DNA of 36,240 nt, from the NCBI GenBank assembly GCA_964574605.1, contig CAZNOK010000019.1, positions 1 to 36,240 on the forward strand, in the 5' to 3' direction. The number at the start of each line of letters is the position of its first letter. The first letter of the stretch is position 1. Shown here one piece after another: positions 7,039 to 13,901 of this stretch. The stretch is from CAIKAP01 sp964574605 (GTDB lineage Bacteria; Verrucomicrobiota; Verrucomicrobiia; Palsa-1439). The notes below the pieces were generated by a model. That model was not told where the DNA came from, searched no databases, and saw nothing but the letters and a program-made list of their open reading frames with translations. Both the position numbers and the translations under genes were made by a program.

Positions 7039-8585
7039 GGTTGTTCCAGTTTTTGCGCGACGTAGTAGTCGGTTGTCCAGTCTTTTGACGGGCAGAGGTC
7101 GCGGACGGCTTTCTCAGCGCTGTCGGCCCAGCGCACAATCTTTTCGTAGTGGCTGGCGTGGAAACGATAGATGACTTGATGGCCGTTGGCGATGATGTCG
7201 GGTTTCACGCGCAACACCAAGCGAGCGCTGTCACGAAACGTATCGAAGCGGGAATTGTTGTACGCGCAGAACCCGCCGGTGCCGTTCCAGCGTGACGGTG
7301 ACTGGTAGGTGTCGCCACTGAAGAAGACGCGCAGGCCATCCACGGTCGTCATGAACCCGCAGTGCCAACGGGTCTGGCCCGGCATCGGCCAGATGTCGAA
7401 GCGGTATTCGCTCCACGTGAACTCGCCTGTCTCTGGCAAGACGCGGTCGGCTTTGATCGGCGCGGCGGGCAGGTAAGGCCGGTCGAATTTGTCGGAGTTG
7501 CCGAGTATTTCGGCCAGCCACGGATGCAACCAAGTCTCGGTGCCGTGTTTCTCTTTCATCGCCGGGAACGCATCGCAATGGTCGTAGTGGTAGTGCGACG
7601 CAATCGCCGCCGACACGCGTTTGACGCCCGCCACCGGCAACAACGCTTCGAGGTCGGGCAGGTCCGGTTTGAACGGGTCCACGAGAAAGCCTTCACCGGT
7701 TTTCGAGACGAGCACGTAACCGTTGCGGCCAACTTGGTAAAGATGCGGCGACACACGCCGGGTGTTGAGATTGGGTAACGGTTCCACCGGATAAAAGTCA
7801 TCGCGCTCGCCTTCACAGACGGAACCTTTGGCGCGAATGAACGCCATCATGCGTTGCGCGGCCAGCTTCACGCAATCGCCGGCACCGCGCGTGACAGCCG
7901 GGCCGTGCGATGGACAGAGCAAATCAATCTGGCAGTAACTGAGTCGTTGGAGGCCATACCACGCTTGAATCGCGCCGGTCGGCGTCCAGTGGTCCCATTC
8001 GAGGTGAAACGGCTGCCAGACTTTGCCGCCGGCATGAACGGCATCGCCGCAGAAGAACACGTTCTTGCCCTGCCACGTCACCATGACCGTCAACGCAGCG
8101 GCGGAATGACCGGGCGTTGGGAGGAAGCGGATGCGATGCTTTCCCCAGAACAGATCGGCACCCTCGCCGAGTTTGCACTGCATGGTGGGGAGGCCGCGCG
8201 GCAACACGCTGAAGCTTGTCGGATAACCGCTTGGTCGCGCCGTGCGACGTTTCCAGTAACGTTTTACGTTGTCGGGCGACAGGAACTCCGCTTCGCCGGT
8301 CGGCGCACGTAACTCTGCGTTGCCGGTGTAGCTGAGCAACCCGTCGCATTGGTCGCGATGATGATGCGTCAGCAAGACGTAATCGAGTTGCTTGACGCCG
8401 AGTGAATCGAGAGCACCGGTCCAGTTGCGACTGCCGAAATCAATCGCCACCGCGCGGTCGCCATCGCGAAGCAGATAGACGTTGCAGGTGTCGCGAAGCA
8501 GATAGAGGTCCGGCAGAAGTTGCTCAAACTTGTCGTCGGCAAAGACGGACGTAATCGCGAGAAAGAGGACAAGTACCGGTTTCAT
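7035..8585 (-). CDS. Exported protein with two metallo-beta-lactamase-fold domains
   Basis: 516 residues from the ATG at 8585, with a signal peptide (MKPVLVLFLAITSVFA). Two MBL-type halves are visible. The first has LTHHHRDQCDG (about 72-82), TPGHSAAALT and FFCGDAVHAGG. The second has ASHYHYDHCDA (about 330-340), MPGQTRWHCGF and FFSGDTYQSPS. The canonical H-x-H-x-D-H is complete only in the second half; the first has Gln for the last His, and the second has Gln for His in the PGH motif. Each half may therefore bind metals incompletely, or only one may be active. MBL enzymes hydrolyse esters, lactones, phosphoesters and similar bonds. Here, after sugar oxidation, a lactonase role is plausible but unproven. 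The stop overlaps the sulfatase start by ATGA. I see no Shine-Dalgarno sequence. Confidence 0.85.
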   Translation of the reverse strand: MKPVLVLFLAITSVFADDKFEQLLPDLYLLRDTCNVYLLRDGDRAVAIDFGSRNWTGALDSLGVKQLDYVLLTHHHRDQCDGLLSYTGNAELRAPTGEAEFLSPDNVKRYWKRRTARPSGYPTSFSVLPRGLPTMQCKLGEGADLFWGKHRIRFLPTPGHSAAALTVMVTWQGKNVFFCGDAVHAGGKVWQPFHLEWDHWTPTGAIQAWYGLQRLSYCQIDLLCPSHGPAVTRGAGDCVKLAAQRMMAFIRAKGSVCEGERDDFYPVEPLPNLNTRRVSPHLYQVGRNGYVLVSKTGEGFLVDPFKPDLPDLEALLPVAGVKRVSAAIASHYHYDHCDAFPAMKEKHGTETWLHPWLAEILGNSDKFDRPYLPAAPIKADRVLPETGEFTWSEYRFDIWPMPGQTRWHCGFMTTVDGLRVFFSGDTYQSPSRWNGTGGFCAYNNSRFDTFRDSARLVLRVKPDIIANGHQVIYRFHASHYEKIVRWADSAEKAVRDLCPSKDWTTDYYVAQKLEQP

Positions 8586-8594
8586 GGCTGCACT

Positions 8595-8614
8595 GTGTTC
8601 CGGTTTTGTTCCGG
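8595..8614. repeat. Dispersed GTTCCGG double motif, copy 2
   Basis: GTGTTCCGGTTTTGTTCCGG fills most of the 29-base gap between the DUF1080 lipoprotein gene (stop at 8615) and the metallo-beta-lactamase gene (start at 8585). It is identical to the copy at 15956-15975 and differs by one base from that at 4995-5014. Confidence 0.8.
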
Positions 8615-9307
8615 CTACTTCAGTTCCTTGACGCGGAGGTTGCGGAAATAGACTTTCGCGCCATAGCCGCCGTGGGCGTGCAGGCCAATGAAACCTTTTT
8701 CGTAGAACATGCCGGGGTGCTCTTTTTCATCAATGGGTTTCACTTTGTCGAAGTCGGCATCCACAATCACCACGCCGTTGAGCTTGACCGTCACGCGGCG
8801 TCCGTTGCAGATGATCTCTTCGTCGTTCCATTGGCCGGTCGGTTTGAGATGGCCGGGTTTGCAGGGGACGATGCCGTAGAGAGAGCCGTGATGCTGGTAG
8901 TCCTTCAGTGCCGGCCATTCTTTCGGGTCTTTGCCCGGACGTGGGATGCCTTGAACATAGTATGGGTCGTCGAGCACTTGGACTTCGGTGCCTTCGATGT
9001 GCGGTTGTTTGCTGACCTTGGTGCGGATGCCGACGCCGTTGTTGCCGCCCGGATCCATCTTGACCTGAAAGCGCAAGATGAAGTTGGCGTATTCCTTGGT
9101 CGTAAAGATGTGGACCTTGCCGGTGTCCTTGCAAATGAGTTGGCCGTCTTCGACGTAGTAGCTGGTGGTGTCGCCGCCGATGCCCTGCCACCCGGTGAGG
9201 TCTTTGCCGTTGAAGATCGGGACAAAGCCTTCTTCGTTGGTGGAGGTGGTCGCGCAGGCGACGAGGCAAAGTACAGCAGCGAGCATGAGGGTGAGATGTT
9301 TGGTCAT
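8615..9307 (-). CDS. DUF1080 lipoprotein (3-keto-glycoside hydrolase/lyase family)
   Basis: 230 residues. The leader ends in a lipobox (LCLVAC, Cys about 18), so the protein is probably anchored to a membrane by lipid. The mature part is one DUF1080 domain of concanavalin/laminin-G-like fold: it opens with FVPIFNGKDLTGWQG, continues with DPGGNNGVGIRTK and TEVQVLDDPYY, and ends YFRNLRVKELK, all typical. The family includes enzymes that cleave 3-keto-glycosides made by an oxidoreductase. The start ATG at 9307 is preceded by AAAGGA about 11 bases upstream. Between it and the isomerase gene lies a 126-base gap containing a hairpin doublet. It probably works with the Gfo/Idh enzyme and with the double DUF1080 protein encoded at 12530-13876. 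Confidence 0.92.
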   Translation of the reverse strand: MTKHLTLMLAAVLCLVACATTSTNEEGFVPIFNGKDLTGWQGIGGDTTSYYVEDGQLICKDTGKVHIFTTKEYANFILRFQVKMDPGGNNGVGIRTKVSKQPHIEGTEVQVLDDPYYVQGIPRPGKDPKEWPALKDYQHHGSLYGIVPCKPGHLKPTGQWNDEEIICNGRRVTVKLNGVVIVDADFDKVKPIDEKEHPGMFYEKGFIGLHAHGGYGAKVYFRNLRVKELK

Positions 9308-9374
9308 GGCTCAGTGGTTCCTTTCGGTTGGGAAGGTTCTACTTGATTCGGGACAACAAGCAAGCTTGTAAGCC

Positions 9375-9437
9375 GGAGCGCCGCCGTTCCGGCGGTCGGA
9401 GTCTGAGCAGATACCGCCGTGACGGCGGCGTTCCTAC
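9375..9437. repeat. REP-like hairpin doublet at the 3' end of the isomerase gene
   Basis: Two inverted arms, 9375-9396 and 9413-9434, match at 19 of 22 positions. Each contains a hairpin, CCGCC-5 bases-GGCGG (9381-9395 and 9414-9428). The right arm, read on the minus strand, begins with GTAG (CTAC at 9434-9437), and the TAG of this head is the stop codon of the isomerase gene. The left arm's head is degenerate (GTAAGCCGG). The pair could form one long stem-loop at the 3' end of the transcript. Confidence 0.82.
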
Positions 9438-10312
9438 GCTGCTGGCATGCGGGCGTGTTGGCGGACGAAGGCATTGTTCTTCTTGGTGTCCTCAATGCAA
9501 TCGGCGATGTCGGTGTGGCTGCTCTCATAGACATACCAGCCGTCGTAACCGATTTCGTTGAACGCGCGAAACGCCGCGACCCAGTCAATCGGGCCGGGTT
9601 CTTCGAGCAGTTTGTCGCCGTTCTTAATATGGACGGCGCAGATGCGTTCCTTGCCGAGAAGTTTGACGCCGGGAATAGCTTGGTCGCCGTGGCCGTAGGT
9701 GGCCATGTTGTGAAGATCGTAGTAAACGCCGACCGCCGGGTGGCCGACGAGGTCAACGAGCTTGGCGTTGTCGGCGGGGCTAACCGAGTTTTCGAGTCCG
9801 AGACTAACACCGGCATCGGCAGCGCGCGCCGCGGTCTCCTTCAACATCGCGACAATCGGACCGTACGATTCTTTCTTCGTCATGTCGGGAGCGTTCTTCT
9901 GGAAAAACGCCAGCAGGAGCGCGTTGCTGCCGAGCATCTCGGCGGCGCGGATTGAGAGGCGGACGCTCTCGGCGGCCTTCGGGCTGCTGATTTGGACGCC
10001 GGCGTCCCAGACGCCCGCGAGGGAAGGGATGCGCATTGCCCAACGGTCGGCCTCGCATTTGTAGCGGCGCACAGTATCCCAGTCGCGCAAGTTCGGTTTG
10101 CCGGCGGTGACCTGCAACTCGACGCCCATGATGCCGGGAATGCTCGCGGCGGTCTTGATGACATCGAGGTTGCCGGCCATCTTCATGCTGGCAGCGCGGA
10201 TGCCGAGCTTGAGAGGGAGTGTCTGTTTCGATTCGGCGCGGGACTGCGGAAGTCCGCAGATTGCAGCGGCGGCCATCGCTACTGAACTCTTGAGAAATGT
10301 TCTTCGGTTCAT
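9434..10312 (-). CDS. Tat-exported sugar isomerase/epimerase-like TIM barrel (AP_endonuc_2)
   Basis: 292 residues from the ATG at 10312, preceded by AAGGAG at 7 bases. A Tat leader (MNRRTFLKSSVAMAAAAIC) directs export. The mature protein is a xylose-isomerase-like TIM barrel, and the usual metal ligands can be picked out: Glu in LGLENS, Asp and His in YYDLHNM, His in AVHIKNGD and Glu in WYVYESS. Family members isomerise or epimerise sugars, and some act on 3-keto sugars. Export together with the Tat-leader Gfo/Idh oxidoreductase and DUF1080 proteins suggests periplasmic keto-sugar processing. Its stop codon TAG comes from the head of a REP-like element, so the original C-terminus may have been altered. 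The lipocalin-like gene ends 14 bases upstream. Confidence 0.88.
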   Translation of the reverse strand: MNRRTFLKSSVAMAAAAICGLPQSRAESKQTLPLKLGIRAASMKMAGNLDVIKTAASIPGIMGVELQVTAGKPNLRDWDTVRRYKCEADRWAMRIPSLAGVWDAGVQISSPKAAESVRLSIRAAEMLGSNALLLAFFQKNAPDMTKKESYGPIVAMLKETAARAADAGVSLGLENSVSPADNAKLVDLVGHPAVGVYYDLHNMATYGHGDQAIPGVKLLGKERICAVHIKNGDKLLEEPGPIDWVAAFRAFNEIGYDGWYVYESSHTDIADCIEDTKKNNAFVRQHARMPAA

Positions 10313-10326
10313 GTGGGTTCTCCTTG

Positions 10327-10857
10327 TCAGTGCACGCGCTCCCATGTCAGTTGTCGGACACGTTTCGCGCCGGCGGCTTGGATGGGCGGCGGTTCGAGGA
10401 TGAGTTTGTCGCCGGAGATTGTGAATTTCCTCCGCTGGTCGCCGCCTTCCCAGTTGGGAATCATGCTGCCCTCGACGCGATGAATCACGATGCTCTCGCT
10501 CTCGATTACTTCGTACGTGCCGAAATAGCCGTTGTAGCCGGTAAACGCGGCCTTGGCCTGTTCGGGTGTCGTCACGTGTACGTCGTCCGAAGGTAATTTG
10601 GCACGGCCCCGGCGCATCGCTTGGGCCGACATGTGCCCGGTAGCGTCGTACATTAGCAGCCCGACCGCGTTCGGGCCGTAGTCGAGGGGCACGGTCAGCT
10701 TGCCGTCGGCATCGCGTTCCTCGATGGAGACGAGTTTCCATGTGCCGATGAGCTTCTTGGCTGCCGAGTTCGTTTGGCAGCCTTGAAGCAAGAACGCAAT
10801 CCCGACTCCGATCACGCACACAGCGCCGATAACGTATCGCTTGCAAATTCGAAACAT
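10327..10857 (-). CDS. Lipocalin-like lipoprotein (Lipocalin_5 type)
   Basis: 176 residues from the ATG at 10857, chosen over the ATG at 10884 because GGAGG lies about 8 bases upstream. The hydrophobic leader ends in a lipobox-like LLQGC, so it is probably a lipoprotein. The mature part opens with LIGTWKLVSIEERDADGK and continues YGPNAVGLLMYDATGHMSAQ, the pattern of the small lipocalin-like family often annotated Lipocalin_5. The C-terminal part (GTYEVIESESIVIHRVEGS) completes a small beta-barrel. It probably binds a small hydrophobic or sugar-derived ligand; no enzyme motif is seen. The 66 bases upstream are A+T-rich (around 10900-10925) and could hold a promoter for this gene and the isomerase, but I cannot place boxes with confidence. 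Confidence 0.8.
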   Translation of the reverse strand: MFRICKRYVIGAVCVIGVGIAFLLQGCQTNSAAKKLIGTWKLVSIEERDADGKLTVPLDYGPNAVGLLMYDATGHMSAQAMRRGRAKLPSDDVHVTTPEQAKAAFTGYNGYFGTYEVIESESIVIHRVEGSMIPNWEGGDQRRKFTISGDKLILEPPPIQAAGAKRVRQLTWERVH

Positions 10858-10923
10858 GACTTTGTCCTCCACAATGTTCAGCATTTCAGGATGAAGAGCT
10901 TCAATATAATACCATATGCGTTC

Positions 10924-12528
10924 CTATTGCGAGTCGCTGTAAACCTCAAACTCCACGACCTGACAAATTTTGTTGGCCGAGCTGTGCAGGCAGGTGAAGC
11001 GCACATACTTCGCTTGGCGCGGGATGAACTTCTCCACTTGCCAGCCCACCCATTCGCCGGTGTCTTTGTTCACCGCCGGCTCCCAAGTCTGCCCGTCTCG
11101 CGAGGTGTCAATCCGGTAGCGGAAAAAGCGGCCATCGAGGTCGTAAAGCATCGTCTGGGTGCGGGCCACCACGGTCACTTTGGGCAGTTCGATGGTGAAG
11201 CTGCCGGGGATGGGGAAGGCGCCAAAGCCGCACATGCCGCCGTAGTAGTCAATGTTACCGTCAATGATCTTCTCCGGCCCGATCTCATCGCTCCACTCTG
11301 GCCGTGCGGCCGCGCCGATGACCTTGGCGCCCTTGCTGGCCAGAGCCAGGTTTTGGGAGTTGTCGCGGCTGACCAGCGGCAACTTCGTGAAATCGAATTT
11401 GCCGGAGGGGCGATAGGCTCCCTTTACCCACTGGTAGAGTTTTTGGTAGAGGTCGTGGCCGGTTTCGGGATTTTCGTAGAAGAGTTTGATGGCGCCGCCA
11501 CCCTCGTAGTACCCCAGAAGCGCGTCTTTCATCCAGCCGTAGTAAACGCCGGCGTCGAGGTAGGCAATCATCCGGTCGCGGAACTCCTCGTCGGTGAGAG
11601 ACCGGCGGTCGAACTCGATCTCGATCCCCGTCCCGAACATGCGGGCGATTTTCGCGGCGGACTGGAACCGGCTGAGGGCAAGAGGCTTCTTGCGGAAGAA
11701 GTAGTTGGGTTGCAGCATCACTCCGTCGAAGCCCGCTTCCCGCCATTTCCCGATTCCTCGTGCCCCGAAGTAGGGAATCCAGTAGTGCCGAAGCTTCAGA
11801 CGATGGAGGTAGTCCGAGGTCCAAGTTGCCAGTTGAGTGTCCTCTCCGGCAATGCTCTCATTGGTCCAGTAAAAGCCGGCCAACTCCAAGTGCTTGTAGG
11901 CGCGCTCCTGCCACTGCTTCAGCACCCGCTGGATATACCACTGCAACACTTTCTGCTGGTTCTCCGCCTTCGCGAGATCGAGTTTTTCTGTTGTCCCCGG
12001 CAACGGGCCGAAGGCGGCGTCCTCCCGGAAAGGTTTGGGCATGGTGATGACGACTTTCACCTTCTTGTCCGGGTGGCGGAGTTTCTGCGCGACTTCCTCG
12101 ACGGCTTGCTCCAGCCCGATGAGGCCGGTTGTCGGACGGAACCAGCAATCCGCCAGCCAGTTCCAGTCATCAATTGTCGGCAGTCGCTTGCCCTTCACGT
12201 AGTGGTGAATGTACGCGCCATCGTCAGCGGCGAACTCGATGAACAGAAAACTGTCGAAGAACCAATCTTGTGGCTGCCCTTTCTTGTCAAGGTAGGCGAC
12301 GTAGGGCAGCAGTGCCTCCTTGGTCCAAGGCACACGGCGCTTGGTGCCGTGGTAGATGAGGACGAGGTGATGGATCCCCCCAACCTCCGGCGTGCCCGGT
12401 GGCATGTAGGCCGGCTTGGACGGCTCCTGAGCAAGGACACTCACCAAAGGGAGCAGAAGCGCCGCGATCAGCAGAGGTCGTGTTCTCGCCACCACCGAAA
12501 TCCTCGCGCGCGATGTTTTCACGAGCAC
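10924..12528 (-). CDS. DUF4855 protein with C-terminal discoidin-like domain
   Basis: 534 residues. Translation probably starts at GTG 12528 or GTG 12522; no ATG precedes the signal peptide (TRPLLIAALLLPLVSVLAQ). The stop of the double-DUF1080 gene is one base upstream, which supports this start by coupling. The first 380 residues resemble DUF4855: HHLVLIYHG near the start, FFDSFLFIEF, and a TIM-barrel-like series LAGFYWTNESI, WIPYFGARG, FDGVMLQPNYFF and GTGIEIEFDRR. The barrel carries acidic residues suited to a glycosidase. The last 150 residues (from about 385) look like an F5/8 type C (discoidin) carbohydrate-binding domain: IIDGNIDYYG, FTIELPKVTVV, FFRYRIDTSRDGQTWEP, KYVRFTC and VVEFEVYSD. 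It is probably an exported glycan hydrolase; activity is unproven for this family as far as I know. Confidence 0.78.
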   Translation of the reverse strand: MLVKTSRARISVVARTRPLLIAALLLPLVSVLAQEPSKPAYMPPGTPEVGGIHHLVLIYHGTKRRVPWTKEALLPYVAYLDKKGQPQDWFFDSFLFIEFAADDGAYIHHYVKGKRLPTIDDWNWLADCWFRPTTGLIGLEQAVEEVAQKLRHPDKKVKVVITMPKPFREDAAFGPLPGTTEKLDLAKAENQQKVLQWYIQRVLKQWQERAYKHLELAGFYWTNESIAGEDTQLATWTSDYLHRLKLRHYWIPYFGARGIGKWREAGFDGVMLQPNYFFRKKPLALSRFQSAAKIARMFGTGIEIEFDRRSLTDEEFRDRMIAYLDAGVYYGWMKDALLGYYEGGGAIKLFYENPETGHDLYQKLYQWVKGAYRPSGKFDFTKLPLVSRDNSQNLALASKGAKVIGAAARPEWSDEIGPEKIIDGNIDYYGGMCGFGAFPIPGSFTIELPKVTVVARTQTMLYDLDGRFFRYRIDTSRDGQTWEPAVNKDTGEWVGWQVEKFIPRQAKYVRFTCLHSSANKICQVVEFEVYSDSQ

Positions 12529-12529
12529 C

Positions 12530-13876
12530 TCAATCGCTACTCGCCTGTTGCCCTTGAGGTAATTCGCGAATGAAGATGTTGGTGAACTCTAGGTCGTCTC
12601 CGTGATATTGGAGCGCGATGGGACCTTCGGGAGCGATGCCGGGCAACGGACAGTTTTCGATCACGGTCTGGTCATTGAGCACGACGGTCACGCGGTCGCC
12701 TTTGAGCGTGATGAAGAATCGGTTCCACTTTCCAAACGGGGCGTCCGCTTTTACCTTCGGCAGCATCTGGCGGCGCAAATCGGCGGGCAACTTCTCGTCC
12801 TTGTGCAGTTCATTGATGTCGCCGGAACCCATCGGCTGGCTCCAGATGTTCACTTGGTAACGTCCATCGCCACGCAGGAAAATGCCGCTGTCGCCAGCGT
12901 TGAGGATTTCCTTGCGGACGATCTGACGTTTTTCGTCACGCGCGTAGAGGCCGTCGGCAGTGAATGTCGGCATCGGTTTCCGTTCGGGCTTCTTCGTGAG
13001 CCGCCAATCCACGCAGAGCACGAAGTCGCGGTAACTTTTCTCCGTCCAGAGGTCGAGCTTGCGGCCTTTCACGCCGCCTTTGCTCACAAAATGTGAGCCG
13101 CGCGCGCTCCAGACGGCGTTGATGGCGTCGCTGGTTTTCCAGCCGCCGAGGTCTTTGCCGTTGAACAGCGGGCGGAAACCTTCGTAGGGATTCGCGGTTT
13201 GTTCCGGCGGCGTGTTGGAGGAGGGGAGTTCCTTGATGCGCAGGTTGCGGAAATGGCACTCGCTCCCCTCGGCTTCGAGGCAGAGGAAACCTTTGCGCGG
13301 GACGCAATCCTTGCCGATGGTGACTTCCTTGCCGTTCACGGACAGACGCAGCTCGCCGCGATTGGCGACAAGCCGGTAATGGTTCCACTCCGGTGATGGC
13401 TTGGTACGGTCCTCGACGGGAAAACTGCGCTGACCGGTTTTTGAGATGCGACCAAACGTCGTCATCGTCGCGCCGCGCACGGGAAAGATGTCGCCGTGCG
13501 TTGTGAACCACTCGTTCGCGCCTTTGTTCTTCGCGTAGCCGGAGTCAAGGATTTGCACCTCGATGCCGCGCGGGAAAGGGCCGCCGGCCGACGGCAGGCC
13601 GTCGGCCCACGTGAACACACCGCTGTTGCCGGCCTCCTTCATGTGACGCCATTCCAGTTCGAGGATGAAGTTCTCGTACATCCGCTCCGTGCGCATCGGT
13701 CCCACTGGCTCGCCGCTGGTGACGATCATTCCGTCGCGCACGAAGAACGTGTCCGCCGCGACATTGAGCGGCACCCAGCCGGTGAGGTCACGCCCGTTGA
13801 ACAGCGGGACGAATCCATCCTCAGCGTGAAGCGATCCGATGAGGAATAGAATGAGAAAGGCCTTGCAGGTTTTCAT
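12530..13876 (-). CDS. Exported protein with two DUF1080 domains
   Basis: 448 residues from the ATG at 13876 (AAGGA 10 bases upstream), with a signal peptide MKTCKAFLILFLIGSLHA. Two DUF1080 domains are in tandem. The first (about 20-215) opens GFVPLFNGRDLTGW and closes CHFRNLRIKELP. The second (about 230-440) opens GFRPLFNGKDLGGW and closes LEFTNIFIRELP. Known members act on 3-keto-glycosides, after oxidation of C3, by beta-elimination or hydrolysis. The two domains are clearly diverged in sequence (the second has a longer insertion with SQPMGSGDINELHKD), so they may differ in specificity, or one may only bind sugar. The gene lies between the large GH-like gene (25-base gap) and the DUF4855 gene (1-base gap) in one run. 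Confidence 0.92.
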   Translation of the reverse strand: MKTCKAFLILFLIGSLHAEDGFVPLFNGRDLTGWVPLNVAADTFFVRDGMIVTSGEPVGPMRTERMYENFILELEWRHMKEAGNSGVFTWADGLPSAGGPFPRGIEVQILDSGYAKNKGANEWFTTHGDIFPVRGATMTTFGRISKTGQRSFPVEDRTKPSPEWNHYRLVANRGELRLSVNGKEVTIGKDCVPRKGFLCLEAEGSECHFRNLRIKELPSSNTPPEQTANPYEGFRPLFNGKDLGGWKTSDAINAVWSARGSHFVSKGGVKGRKLDLWTEKSYRDFVLCVDWRLTKKPERKPMPTFTADGLYARDEKRQIVRKEILNAGDSGIFLRGDGRYQVNIWSQPMGSGDINELHKDEKLPADLRRQMLPKVKADAPFGKWNRFFITLKGDRVTVVLNDQTVIENCPLPGIAPEGPIALQYHGDDLEFTNIFIRELPQGQQASSD

Positions 13877-13901
13877 ATGTTGATTGTCCTTGGTGGAATG
13901 T

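Noticed and set aside
10313..10846. N-terminal extension of the isomerase ORF to 10846
   Set aside because: It overlaps the lipocalin-like gene almost completely in another frame; the Tat leader and AAGGAG site place the start at 10312.
10774..12573. Long plus-strand open frame (599 codons) opposite the DUF4855 gene
   Set aside because: It has no family motif and is antisense to a recognisable DUF4855/discoidin gene; G+C-rich codon use leaves the opposite frame free of stops.
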